Of a stretch of DNA of 64,000 nt, positions 29,101 through 42,600 are shown piece after piece; position 1 is the first letter of the stretch; every line of letters starts with the position of its first letter. The notes under the pieces were generated by a model. It was not told where the DNA came from. It did not search any database and worked only from the letters and a program-made list of their open reading frames with translations. Position numbers and translations under genes: made by a program. Source of the stretch: Cloeon dipterum (taxonomy: Eukaryota; Arthropoda; Insecta; Ephemeroptera; Baetidae); assembly GCF_949628265.1 (NCBI RefSeq), contig NC_088787.1, positions 17,536,501-17,600,500 on the forward strand, given 5' to 3'.

Positions 29101-31240
29101 GCGCTGCATGCCAGCTTTGGTGTGGTGCTGCCGCTGCGCTGATGAAAAATTAATTTTTACCATCGCGAAAGTTGTTTACTGCGGCATCACGACGAGGAAG
29201 CTGCAACGTGTTCCATTTCTGTCAATCTGAATTAGAAATCTGTGCATGTGTCGTGACCGTGTGGGTGTAAATCTCGGCGCTCAGTGTAAAAACCGTCCGT
29301 CCGACCGACCGACCGACGTTCACCTGGCAAGAGAAAGATAGAGCAGCGCCGCCGACGTTTTCGAGCTATAGAGAGTTGCTTGGCGCGCTCTTTAATAAAT
29401 ATACACCTAATTGCATACCATCCAGCGGTGACAAACGCTCAATTTAATCAACGCAGCCAGATCAAATAAACAGCCAAGTGCTGAGCTTTTCACGGCGCGT
29501 GACGCACACCGTGTGTGCACACCGACGCGGCAGGCACACACGATTTTACGGCCCTTTTAGCGCTGGTCCCCAGCAGGCGAACACCGCTTTTATCGCCACT
29601 TAAAAAGTGTCTGCCGGACGATCTCCTTTCGGGGTGTCTTCGAACAGATATCAGATTCAAATTTCGTCTTCGCACGCGAGAACTCAAATATCGACCGACG
29701 TCTTGATTCATCGAGGAGAACAACGCCCCTTGGTCAAGAAATTCGAGCATAAATATAGACTTCCTATCGATTGAAACTTCAAATTACAATCTGTTATAAA
29801 TAATTAAAATCAAAATCGAGTGCCAACTTAATCGTGTCTATGAGCTTTTTAATTAACAGCCCCAACAAGATAACTCCTAGCGATAAAGTGTTGATCCAGT
29901 TTACGTCGTTATCGCGTCCAAGCATCACTTCACTACCACGTCACCGCTCTCTGCCCTCGCGCACCCAATGATAAATCGTCCTTTTCCACTCAATTAGCTC
30001 GAAATTTGTCGTATCAGCCTGTTTACACACAAAAGACACAACATTAATTTTGTCAGAAACAGACGAGTCGGGCAAAGGAGTAGAAAAATCACGTCGCGCG
30101 CCAAACGAAAGAACATGGCAAACAATTTGGCGGCCGACTAAGAAAAGCATTAAAAAATCGATGCGCTCTAATATCAAACACATAAAAAGAGAGAGGGTGC
30201 GCGCGGGGGCGACAGAAAGAGCATGACTGGGGTGACGTTTTTACCCTCTTGCACGCGGGGTGCAACCAGTGGCTGATGCTGGCTGCTGACATTAAAAAAG
30301 CTGCTGCAGATGCTAAGCCGGAAGGCTAATTGAACTCGACAAATATTTTAAGACGCGCGCGTCTCGGATTAATTACACCGCCTGCTCGGGTTATAGGGGA
30401 GAAATTCTCATTTTGCCTTCGTCTTGCGGTGTGTAGATATGAAATATTGGTATACCCACAGTTTTTTGTTCACTTGCTGCCGCAGGGGCGTGAGAAAACG
30501 ACAGAGGAAGACTTTTTATTCAGCGCGTCATACCATTAATTTTGTCGCTGAAAACTAACGACTTTGTTGCAAATATGAAATTTTGTCCTGCAATTCACTC
30601 GCTCATCTGGTTGAGTAACATTTTGATTTGTCCAAAAGTTTTGAAAGATATGCAACTTTGGATGTTTTTAATTATTTTTACGGATAAAATAACGATATAT
30701 TTTTTCGTCAAACTAAGGCAAATATAGTTGGTTTCGCTGGTCAAATTTTATTTTGCTTGAAATTTAATTAGATTTAAAAACTACTAAATTGGTTTGAGCT
30801 CGACAATGATTACTTTTGGTATCTGAAGAACTAACAGATTTCAAAATCAAATTTATAAACCGTAAAATTTTTATTTAATTTTTTACGTATCGAAATCAAT
30901 CAACCCATTCAATTTCTTATATCTTTAATGACGCTTAGAAGTTGTCAATAGTAATTTAGATAGTTTTTGACATTTCAAAATAGTTTAGGGATCCAAATTC
31001 AGATTTTGACCAATTTAACTGTGGCTTTCAAGTTTCTAAATTGAGAAATTGTGGCTCATTTGGTGCATACAAGAAAATTGAGGACGCACAGACACCTTTC
31101 ATATTAATTTCATTTAAATTGCGATTATCGCGTGTTTTTATTTCAATTACACAGGTTCTGATTCTTTGAAGAAGATTCGGTTCTTGCTCAAGCTTCAACA
31201 AAGAGGATAATCATCGTATTTCATTTTGATGTTATAAAAA
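26111..31240. other. non-coding DNA, long GC-rich islands
   Basis: GC-richer at 26110-28030 and 28370-30540, AT-rich at 28030-28370 and 30540-31240. It contains GAC-type triplet runs near 28626-28656 and a CCGT/CCGA tetranucleotide run at 29293-29317. The sequence around 28,650-29,400 resembles promoter or 5' UTR DNA in composition, but I find no start codon with a plausible protein downstream. Confidence 0.5.
29293..29317 (+). repeat. CCGT/CCGA tetranucleotide microsatellite
   Basis: CCGTCCGT is followed by (CCGA)4, about 25 bp. Confidence 0.9.
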
Positions 31241-32978
31241 ATTAATGCACCGTGGACACCTTTTACGTTTTAAATCTCAGGTTTATTCTGCACGCATCCC
31301 TTGTGCCTCTAGAGCAGCACTCACGCTGGAAAGAATGATTTCTCGCGGCCGCAGGTTGTCACACGCGAGAAACCCCGCTGGCCGTGCACGCTGTCACACG
31401 ATGTGTCAGACGAGATTAGCCAAGCGCTCTCGCCCGCCGACATAAATCTCGAGCTATGGACCGGTCACGAACTCTCGTTTCGTACGCGCGGGGAGCTATT
31501 TTTTAATTGACTTTTATTATTTCCAAACGCAATTGAATCCACTATTTATGGAGCTGCTTGCCGCTCTCAGCTCGCGGAATGAGAAGAAATGCCAGAGCGA
31601 GATGTTGTTGTTATAGCATTGTGTTCCTTTTACAGCCCGTTTAAATTCGCAGTCCTGATGAGAGCGGATCGATCCGACAGCTTGAAAATTCGCCGCCGTC
31701 GTTTGGCACAAATTTTCGATTGCTGCAGCGAGAGAGTCGAAGCCTGGGAATAATTGGCAAATGAACCATTATGCGAGCGGAATTACGTACAATTTTTTGC
31801 AAATTGGGCCGCAGATGTATCAATCTAAGTCAGAGCCAGGGACTATCGGCAATGCTGCTAACTGGCACGTGGATGGTTTGCTTTGTATTTATAAACAAAT
31901 CTGCAAGCTGGGATTTTAAAATGCGATGAATTTATTTGCTTCAAAATTATAAATCCCACATTTGTTGAGTCAATTCATTAAACAGAAGCTCAACGAATTT
32001 AGCGATAAAAAGTAAATGTAACTTTGCTTCTTATATACATCTCGTTTAAGGATAGAGACTTTTTGTGCCCATTCACCTCCCTGTTGCTAATTTAACAAAG
32101 TGGCTCTTTATACGCGGAGCTAATATCCGCCTGGCAGCCGTTCCTCTCAGCTGCTGTGTGTGTGTGTGTATGCAATTCAAAGCAGCAGAGGCAATATTGC
32201 AAAAAACTTGTTTTCAACTTATTTCCAAAGGTTTTTACCGAGACTGAAGGCCCCTTTGCAAACGAGTCTCTTTTGTGCTGAGGGCGGAGAGCAGCGCAGC
32301 CCGAGTTTCGTCGAAATAATTCAAGAGTGCAGCCAACCAGTCGTGTGAGTGAGTGTGTTTGCTTTTTTCCGCGCCGCGTAATTATTTTTTCATCAAGAGA
32401 GTCGGTCCGAGAGAGCGCGCTAATTAAAGTTTGACTTTCATAAGGAATTAATGCGTGCGGACTTCTACCTCGTTCGAAGAGCTCTCTTTCATTCCGCAAG
32501 TCCAGTGGGTATGTGTTCATGCAACAGAAATATGCCGGCGGAGCAATCGAAACACAAACGTATGTACGTGTGTTTCTCTTCTCGTCGGCACAGCACGCAG
32601 CCTCGGTTGACAAAATCGGCCCATTGTTGCTGATTTATCGCGGCGATCTGGCAGCCAATTTATTTGTCACTTCATTAGCGGTGCGACAGGCTGGCCGGTG
32701 AAAAGAAAAGACACTCTCTTTGTTCACGACATGAGAAAGAGAAAAAGAAACGAGTCGCCGCGCGATTTTTCACTGCGATCTCCTCTTGATTGCGTTTCCA
32801 GGGCACAACACACAACGGTCGCAAACTGCGAGAGCCGAAATTCCAACGCAGCGAACGCGATCGGCGGCTGATACTAGCGAGAGGACAAAAGTGTGGCTGA
32901 TTTTCCGTCCCCATTCGCCTCAAAGCTGAAAAGATTTGATTTTGCGCTCGTGCAGGTGTGCAGTTATTATATGTTGGA

Positions 32979-33004
32979 GCGCGCGCGCGTGTGTGTGTGT
33001 GTGT
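32979..33004 (+). repeat. compound (GC)5(GT)8 microsatellite
   Basis: Alternating purine-pyrimidine tract with Z-DNA-forming potential in a GC-rich island. Confidence 0.9.
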
Positions 33005-33903
33005 GCGTCTCATGTGGACCGCGTCATCTGCGAAATCTAGCGATGAAATCCGATTTATAGCTCGGCACAAATAAACTTGTTTGATGAATGGTACCCCAAG
33101 CAATGCGACATTGAAGGGTAATGAACTGTGTGCGTCTGGTTGTCCGCTCAACGGTTATGCAGCCTGTGCAACATGTGTGTGGAGAAGTTGCCTAAACTGC
33201 ATTCTTTTAACAATAATCATCTTTGAATAAATATAGAATACAAGTTATTATGTTTCATAATTTCATAATTTAGGTGGGAATTGCGGAAAACATTCCCTAA
33301 GAGAGACATTTTCTACGAATATTTCTACAAATTCCAAGCAGATAATAACTTTGATCTACATTGATGATTTTGAGCAGTATATAAAAAGTTATAGCCGGCC
33401 TTTTCGTTTATTTAGGGAGGCGAAACAAGCCTGAGAAAAATGCAGTCACTCGAGCCAGCCAGTCTGCTGATGTTGATGTTTCACCGCTTTGATTGCCTAT
33501 TTTTCTCGCAAAACGGCCAGCGGCAGTCCGGCAATGAGAGACCCATAAATTTGGTATTCATTTGCTTGGCCGAACTGCCCTCGAAAGGACTCGCAAGCGG
33601 CGGCACCCAGAGCTAAGAGGAGGAAAGCATAACTTTTGGCTTTATATTTTTATCTCTGGCCCGCCCTCTCTTGATTGAAACTGTGTAATTTGATGTGTAT
33701 CGCACGCGGAACTTTACAGAGAGGCTATAGCAACCAAGGGGAGATTTTTTTTGTGTTTGCCCGGAGCAATAACTGAGGGTAAAATATATTAATTACGTTA
33801 AGCTTGCTCATGCATGCGAATATATCACATGAAGGTCTCATGTAGTTTAATATTTAAAATATACAAAAAGGTAGTTTTCGGTTTATCTTGTTTGATCTGA
33901 GAT

Positions 33904-33925
33904 CTTAAATATATATATATTTAAG
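33904..33925. repeat. perfect 22-bp palindrome
   Basis: CTTAAATATA followed by its exact mirror complement, centred in an AT-rich stretch. Part of it is a simple (AT)n run. Confidence 0.85.
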
Positions 33926-34680
33926 TTTACTTTACTGTACAGATAAATGCTAACTGTTAGATGGTTTAAAAAAACACAGTTATAATTCCAATTTCGCACC
34001 ATTATTATGACAAGGAATTGTTAATCTGAAAAATGAGTGTTATTGAAATTCAATTCTTAAAAAAAATAAAAATTCATCATATTTTCAAATTAATTGTGTG
34101 TGCCAATATTCATTACTCAGATCATCAACAACTCTTCGTGATAGTAATATTTAGAATATTCGGAATTTTTTATTTTGATCCAGTCAATGGAATATTCGAG
34201 TTTTTTTAACAATTAAATGCAATCATACTGCTCGTTGGAGGCAAAAGGTTGTTCTCCAATTGATAAACTGTACATATGGATATGAGAGAAAAATGATTAA
34301 AAAGAAAAAATCACAAGCAGTTGGAGAGAATAACGAATTTTACATGAATTAAAAATATGTACATTTTGAATTTTTATAACTATGACAATCGTATCCATTA
34401 AAAATATTTCAACAATGAAAGTTAAAATTTGAAAATTTTGGGGATGTAAATAGGAAAATTAATCTTTCGATAAATTATAGAATATATGGAATCAGAAATT
34501 TGTCCAGTCTACTTAAAATTAATTCTTAAAATTTTTATGAAGAATAATAGTTAAATTGACCCAGCACTAGTTATTATTATATTTGCACAAAGTTTTAGAA
34601 TGATTTCAAAATAATTATACTAAAAATAGATTTTCTATTTAAAGATTTACTTTTCTAGTTAACTTAGAACTTCACTGTAA

Positions 34681-37600
34681 AAACCATTATGAGCCTGATT
34701 TTTTCGTTGAAAAGAACAAATCAGTGCAGGCTTGGAATCAAAGAACATGTAATGAAGCGCACAAATTCTGTTTAGGGAGCAACAAAAAACCGTCGATTTG
34801 CCACAGCTTTCGTTGCGAGCGTGAATTCCGAGAAAAATCCGACTGCTTGTTTCCACCCCGGGCCGCGTAAGAAAGGGCAAACAAAGCATCACTAACAACT
34901 AATTCCTCCTCCGCACAATAATGCTGGTGGGCAACGGATTAATCACGGACTGCGGGATGCAGCGCAAGTATGTGCACGCAGGCAAGTAAGCAGAAGCAAC
35001 CCCTTCGGCCTGTGCAAATATTTCCTGTGTCACTGGGCTGGAAACACGCGCGGGCGAGCTAGTGCGCCCGAGGAATGTCGTGTCGAGGGTGGCACTAGGG
35101 GTCGGTCGTTTGCATTTTCAATCATGCGGCCGCCGCTTTGATGTGCAAAAGCTCACAACTTATGGATTTTGTGCCCCCGCCGCGAAACGGCTCCTTACTT
35201 GGCTTGCCCTTCTATTTATTTAAACTTATTCCGAGCAATTAAGCAAAACGTATCCTCGGGACGCTGCTTTGATCCTTTTAATTAAAAACCACCACCGAGC
35301 CGGATGACTGCTGACTGACTGACTGCTATATTAAATATTTTCGCAGCGGCGGCAGGCATTCCATCAGCAGCCGAAAAGCAGACGCGCGCGCGCGCTGCTT
35401 GTATATTATCGGCGAGCGCGAATTTATTAAAAAGTTGCACGGCACATCGCTTTTCTTTTTCCACCCCCGGGGGATTCCGCTGCGTCGTATACTTAAAAAG
35501 CAGTCAAAGCGGCCGTCTTTGCTTTGCTCCCCTTGCAGCTCCTTTCGGTGTCAACTGTAATCAGATTAATTTGTAAATATAGTGTGAGCGACGTCGTAAA
35601 CTTTTTAATTCGGCCATATTTCATATTTATTATTTCATTATCCCCCCGCGTGCGAGCATGTTTATTATTAAGAAGGAGGCAGCACGCGTAATTTTTCATT
35701 CTGCACTTACTCACTCACTCACATGTAAGAAGATCGATACAGATAACAGCGCGGGCCGGCGTGTGTTCCTCTAGCTTTTTCTTTTCTCTGGCGGCGCGCG
35801 AAAGAAAAATCGGCACTCATGAGAGTGGCCGCGAATCAATTTGCGACACTAATTACCGCCCTTGTTGGTCGATTTCACGCCGCCCAGCGAAACAAAAGGC
35901 TCATTTGGCCGCCCCCAGTCTGCTCGCTGTGTGTCTTAGCGCGTCTCGCCGCAATAATTGTCACTCGGGTAATGGCTTTCTTAGTGCGCGCTGAAGGGAA
36001 TTTACAACGAAACGCCATTAACGAGAGAAGAAAAGAGAAATTTATGGGCAGCGCGCATATTTTCACGAAAAAACACGGCACTCGGTGCAAATTTGTTAAT
36101 GTGTTATTAAAAGTTTTTGGCACACGCCCCGCACTGATGTGCACGGTGATTTATCGCATTTTAATATGTGCTCTGCCGCGACCACCTCATTTCTTATTCC
36201 ATACGAAAATATAAAACAATACACGAATACAGGCTTTGAAACAGCTGTCGTAAATCAGCAAGAAAATATGCAGTATAACTATTCACCTTTATTTATCGTA
36301 ATGATTGATATGAAACACGTAATCAAGCAAATTAAAAGACTCAAGCAAATTTCGTACGTGATGAATATTAAATAAAAATTGCTCTTCATAAAATTTCCTG
36401 CTTAAGTATTTCTTTCAATTTCAACCTTTTGCCTTTACCTAAATCCTTTTTGATCAGGGAAGCAGTTGCAGCCATCAAAACTGTGCACGGAATTTTTCTA
36501 CTAGGTAGTCCGCACTTATAAAAAGCTTACTCATGTTGCTCCTTGGAAAAGATTTTAATTATTAATAAAAATTTTGGTTTCTGGATTTTTGTGAGGGATA
36601 TTTGAAATCACAAGGAGGGTCAGTCGGGGTTGACAAGATTGCAGAGTAATTCATTGCGTATTTTTTCACAAAATGAATTGGGAGTCGTTTAATTATAGTA
36701 AATACTATTTGGCATTATTTATGTTCGAAGACGTCTTAAAGACGAAAAGAGACCGCAGATGGTTTATAAAAACACTGTCATTTCCGGGTACCTTAATTTA
36801 TATATACATCACAGATCCAATTTAAATTCGGACCGTTTCGGTATAATTTCTGGTATTAGCACCAGCTATGATAATTATGAAGCTGTCGCGTTTCCAACAA
36901 AAAAAACGCAATTTCCCTATTTTCCGGCGCGAGACATTTGAAATATTCGAGTGCAATTAAGTTATTATAAAGAAATTAGAGTTCCAAACGCAAATTGAAG
37001 AGGCCCAGCCAGTTATATCACCTCAATTAATCGCAGCATGCACTGAACAAAGCGCGGCGTGGAATAAGCGCGCAGAAAAATGATCAGTCGCAAGGTTAGA
37101 ATTTCGCAAAACGCCGCGTGCATGATGAATTAGCCAAGAAACCTGCCGCATATCAGCCGGCTGTGTCGGCTCGGAACAAAATAAATGTTTGGGGGCGTGA
37201 TTTTGTGCCGTGGAGAAACAAGTAAAAAACAGGTATATGTATATATGCACACATATAATATAGAGCCGGGCGGGCGGGCAGGCGGCCAGCGCCGAGCGAG
37301 ATGGGACACCTCTTGGGTCAGGCGTATTATTTAGTGTCGTGAGCTGGCTGGGATAATTTGCTAGTTCACTGAAATTGACCTGGCCGTTTGAAAAAGGTTG
37401 GCTGCTCACGCGTAATTATAGGGCAGCGTAACGTGGGATAATGGGCACGCAGCTAATTAATGTCACTTTTCTAATTTCGATCCTCGTCTCATGCCGTAAT
37501 TACAACTTGTGCGCCCATACAAGAAAAGAGGAAGAAAAACACGCGGGGCCCCTTTCCTCGACACATTTAATTAAGTGTCATACCTATGGCACGACCTTCG

Positions 37601-39268
37601 CCGCCTCTTTTTCCTCTCACCCGAGCCGGGGGAGCGCGAGCGAGCTGCGCCTGGCGCGCACAATTATTTTTTAAGGGCTGTTTGGATATGCATCACAATC
37701 GCCGCCGCTGCCGCGCGGGTCCCGGGAGAAATTAGCCGAGCAAGGTGTGAGCAGCGCCGCGACAGCCAGAATTAAATAAAGACAAACGACGACGCCGCTG
37801 CTGCCGCCGCCGATTCGTTCCACCTGTTCCGTACAAAAGCGAGGGGCAAAACAACCGGCCTTGCTTGCTTTTTCTCATCTGCAAAATTCATCCTGCGCAG
37901 TTTTTGCCACTGTCGCGTCAATTATTCAATTGGCCCGGCAGGCGCAGCCGAAAAAAGTTATGTTGCAGCTCTTCGCACGCCCTATTATATTAGAGCAATC
38001 AATTTTTATTCGATTAATCCCCAGGCGCTTGACACCGCTTTCCCTGCGCGCACCCTTCCTCTTTCTCGTCGATTTTTCAATTTCACCCCTGATGCAGTGT
38101 CTTGCGAGAATGTCGGTGATACTTTGCCAATCGAATTAATGGACAGGTGAAAATTATTTCACATCACAAAGGCCCATGAAATCCAAATTGAGCAATTATT
38201 TCAGAAACGTGAAATAAATTGATGTAAAAGTTTTGTGTTGCTTCGTTATTTTCAGGCTTTCACTTCACATCTCATAATTTTTTAGGAATTGTTGCAATTT
38301 GCTAAATTAGTTTTAGTTTATTCTTTCAAATTAAAGCTTAATTTTTTTGTGTCGGTGACTGATGCTTTAAAATCCACAGCATTACAAGCAGCAATGATGA
38401 GTTCATTTTGGCACCATTAAATTTTGTGTTTCCTTGAGAGCAGTTGATGTCATCATATATTTTAAATATTTTGTGAATTTCTACTCGTGCGGTATTTGGG
38501 GCTGTAAATAATTCGACAGCTTCTTTTTCACATTTGGGACTGATGCCGTTAGAACTAAGAATAAGAGTGCACCTGGAAAGGGTCAAACCACCAGACTCCA
38601 AAGCCCATATCAATATAAAAATGACAATTATTCATTATTCAACTCCTGAATAAGGAGAAAAATAATATTGCTTCGTACCAGTGGCAAGCTGGCGCATAAT
38701 CAAACAATTTGCATATAGCCAGCAACAATAAAAGGACATTCCTGCTGCTGCTGAGAAACACCTTGTCTGTTTTGATGCTTGAGCTTGGCGCATTTTTCAA
38801 ATCGATAACACGGCGCATTCACATGTAACAAAGACACCGACTGTCACAAAAGTGCGTGAATAATGAATATAATCAGTCGGATTTGACAGTTTCAGCTTGT
38901 AATTTCGTGTTGCACTTCCGCCCACAAAAGCCAACCTCCAATTAATCCCCTTTTCACTTCCGTTCCGTCATCTTCGAACGACCTGATTTGCATAAGATCG
39001 AAGAGTACACCCTCGCACCTGTGGCAGGTGCTTGTCTTCTGTCACCTGCCTTAACGCTGTAATTCGCTGGTCTGTGAGCAGAAATCCTGAAATACCGCCG
39101 TCACGGCCACCCCCGCGATCAGCGGCTCAGGAGCCATCTCTCGGGGGAATAAGCTACCTTTGCAAGGAATCTCTACGGGCATGCGCGTCAGGGACTTGGA
39201 CTTAACACATAATGACTGGGTCAATAAAATGTTATGAATAGAACACCACTGTTTAGGTTTTTCTCAGT
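34681..39268. other. non-coding DNA, islands up to the 3' side of USP3
   Basis: GC-richer at 34680-36180, 36900-38150 and 38650-39200, AT-rich between. It includes a GACT tetranucleotide run at about 35305-35325, a GACGACGCCGCTGCTGCC tract near 37789-37806, and the CAGGTG/CACCTG E-box cluster at 39017-39049. No coding exon is recognisable. The open frames at 35819-36214 (+) and 35875-36144 (-) overlap and look random. Confidence 0.55.
39017..39049. promoter_or_regulatory. cluster of three CAGGTG/CACCTG E-boxes
   Basis: CACCTG at 39017-39022, CAGGTG at 39026-39031 and CACCTG at 39044-39049. The first two form an inverted pair around TGG. CACCTG/CAGGTG is the site preferred by Snail-family zinc fingers and some bHLH dimers. 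The function is inferred. Confidence 0.5.
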
Positions 39269-39274
39269 TTTATT
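39269..39274 (-). terminator. candidate USP3 poly(A) signal AATAAA
   Basis: On the minus strand AATAAA lies about 390 nt downstream of the USP3 stop codon (39665-39667). It is the nearest canonical signal I found in that direction, and it implies a 3' UTR of about 400 nt. The hexamer is common by chance in AT-rich DNA. Confidence 0.4.
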
Positions 39275-39664
39275 TTGATAAAACTAGGTCCAAGGACTTC
39301 CACACAAAGGAAGAAAACTATACTGAACAGTTTTTGCGAAGCAACAGAACCCGAACAATGTGACCTGAAACAGTTCTGTCAAAGAGAACATTTTCCTCTC
39401 CCTAATTGAAATCTGTGATTGACGAGCAGGCGCATGAGTGTAGCAATTGTTAAATTTCTCCAGATAATCACTTAGCGGGCGTCGATCAGTGTCCAGCTAG
39501 GAAAGATGGGGGCGTAGTGTGATGGGGGGCTTGAAAATCCTTCTTTCGCGAAATCGCAGTGATTACACAAGAAACATGAACTTAAATTAAATAAACCAAA
39601 TGGAATCATTTCTTCGTTTGTAGCAGTGCTTCAGGCTGGCCGGTCAGTCCGTTGGATGAATTCG

Positions 39665-42600
39665 CTAGAACGGCGGCAGCCTGAATTCTTGCCTGATGTA
39701 AAACAAGATGTATGATTTGCATTTCTCCACCTCCTTTGAAGCCACAGCTCGCACGGTGCTGTCGTTGAAGTGGAACCAGTGCCCTTTGTTGACAGCAAAT
39801 GCAGTGTAGTGGCCAGACCCGGCACTGCAGGCAAAAGTAGTTGGAAATCATCAGAAAGAGCTCAATGGAAAAAAATACAGATCAAAACACTATGTCTTTA
39901 TTGTTAGTAGGTGACTGGAGAGAATACAGACTTTGCTGGATGACGTTAATGTAAATTTCAAGAGATAAAGCCAAAACTTGATTCTTACCCTGATCCGTGG
40001 TGAACTATCACAGCAGCCAGGTCATAGAGGTGGCTGTCGGGCTGCCCCAGAACGAACTGGGACATGTCCAACGCGTGCAACGGGAATGAAATATAAGTGT
40101 CGAGCTTGGTACGCGCGCAGAAAGACCAGCGGAAGCGCTTTATGTGCAGACAGAGCACATTGGGCAATCTGCGGATCCAGAAGCGCTTCGTTGAGCGTTG
40201 CTTGCTTTTGCACGAGCTGCAGTAGTAAAGCTCTGACTCGGCCAGTTCTTCCACTTCAACAAAGCTCTTTAAGCAGTCTGTAGGCAGAAATTTGAACATG
40301 ATATCAACAGGGAACACAAGAGGGAAATTGATTAACAGCAAAGCACTTTTTACATTACTTACAGGTTAATTTAGCAAGTGGCAATACAAATACATTTTAC
40401 GTCAGTGGAAACTGCTTTGTTCAAATTTAGAAGCACGAAGAACTAATTAAATATTATTAACTACCTTCAAGGTGGCATGAAACTGCACACTCCTCGGTGT
40501 TTTCCTTGCTCTTCGTTCTGTTCGGCAGGAATCTGTCGGGTACGTCGAGGGACAGATCAAGGAAGGGGTCGTGTTTTTTAGAGTCGGTGCCGCAAGTGAG
40601 ACAGTGCACCTCGCTCTGCAGGGTGCCGCCAAACACGCTGGTCACAATCGAGTGGTTGGCAGGCTCGTTTGGCAGCAATGTCAGCAGCTCGGTGTGCAGC
40701 CGGTCCAGCATGTAGCGCAGGAACTCATGGGCATCCTGCTGCTGGTAACCTCTGTGTATGGAAATCATTTTGGTTCAAAAATTTCATCAGAGAGCGAAAA
40801 ATGCCGAACCTGAAGCGAGGCACCACTTTCCAGATTACGGAGAAGAGTGACTCTGGTGAGATAGCAGCCTTGTCGCCGCTGTCGAGGCTAACCAGCACCT
40901 TTCGCAGCTCCTCGGTCATCAGACTGTCACTCTCGTCGTACCGCAAGTTGCGATAAGCAAGTCTTCCCCGGCCATCTTTGGCTTCAAGAGCTGGCAGCTT
41001 CTTAAAGTAGCCACAAAACTCTTGAATGTTGCTGCGAATAGATGCAAGAAAAAAGAAACTTATTTTCTCATCTTTGCATCAAATTGCAATGAAACAAAAT
41101 TGTGATTATTAACAGTGCCCAATACTAAGAGTTTTCTCTAGTTTCCTAAATAATTGTGGAAATTGCGTTCTCTTTTAATTAACTCTCAGGGAAAATGAAG
41201 CTTTCAATGTTTGATTAAATCTAGCTAGCATCTTTTTTTGTATGTATAAATGTTAATTTAAATATTCGAAATAAAACAAAAAGTGATATTATATGCACTT
41301 TAGAGTGAGGCTTGACGTTATTCTCCCATTGCAAAAATTACCGGATCCATCAGTTAGTTTGTTACTATTTGTGTTCTAATCATATCATTTAATTAAAAAT
41401 TATTTGCTTGAATTGGTCATTAGCTGCATTTTTAATTTGAAGATCAAATCACCAAAATTATTTTTATAAAAACAATGGAAATTTTAGTCGATTTATGACA
41501 GTTATTTTGAATTTGGAACACTTAAAAATTCAAGGTGACAAAATTATCAAAATCGCTCTAAAACACTAGCCAACCTGTTTTTGCAAAATCTTATCAGATT
41601 CTATATTTTTATAGTAATTACTACCAGAACCATGATCATGATTTTAAGATTTTTCATCCTTGCCAGACTTTAAAATTTTGGCCTGTGGCAGTTTTGGCCA
41701 TAGGTAAACTCAATCGCAGTCTTCTTTCCAGGAAATTTGCGAAATTTTGAAATTGGAGGCCCTCAACCTTTGTATCGTCTTTATTATCTTTCAAATTAGC
41801 CATTCATATCACACAGGCTAAACTTGAAGCATGAAGCGTACAAGGTTTGATCCGACTCGAGATATCCTTTTAAGCTATCATTTAATGCATTCGGCGTCTT
41901 GATTACTCACCTCAGCGACTGCAAAACGGCGTTCATGAAGCACGTGTTCCCCAGGTTGCGCAGACCAACCACGCGCACCTCCTTGGGCCTCTTGGTGGCC
42001 GTCTCCTCCACCTCCTCCTCCTCATTCTGCAAAATGCACCAGACGGCTCCTTTAGCAGACGCAGACCACAGGATTTTTACCAGAAATAACTCGACCAAAA
42101 CGCCTCAAATTTTCGTGTAATTCAGAGATGACTAGAAATGGTCTCGGCAGGGAAGGTTGGGACGGAAGAGAGCAAGGTGTGCGTGCTCCTATTTGGTTAT
42201 GAGAAGCAATCAAAGGTTATTATATTTGTAGCCTTCAGCACGCAGAAGCGAGCGGCGCTGCTACCGAGATGCGGAGCCTTTGAAATAAAAATAGCCACCA
42301 TTCAACTTTAAAATTATGAATGCTGCCCTAGTTGCTTCAATTATTATTCTAAAATTAGTCCGGTGAATGGCATGAATCCGCGAGGACCAAGAAAGGGTGA
42401 ACAATCGCTCGCAAAGAGCATTACTGACACTGGCGGTAATAGTGGCAGCATACATGGTTTGCTGATGAAAATTTTAAATATTTGAGACTAGTGCAAAGTG
42501 CACGTAAAGATTATATTATTTTGTCCATTTTGTCAAACTCAAGGTCTGAATATTAGTTTAGCTTGAGAGAAAAACTCCTTGAAATGCAAATTTCACAGAC

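Larger units (their letters stand above)
31241..34680. other. non-coding DNA with GC-rich island and long AT-rich tail
   Basis: GC-richer at 31241-33180 and 33430-33780, very AT-rich at 33780-34680. It holds the compound GC/GT microsatellite at 32979-33004 and a perfect 22-bp palindrome at 33904-33925. The open frames at 32092-32613 and 32675-33151 (minus) show no family resemblance and run through microsatellites. Confidence 0.55.

Noticed and set aside
32092..32613. 173-residue open frame on the minus strand
   Set aside because: It runs through a TG/CA microsatellite, has no recognisable domain, biased composition or matching splice sites, and a second long frame overlaps it.
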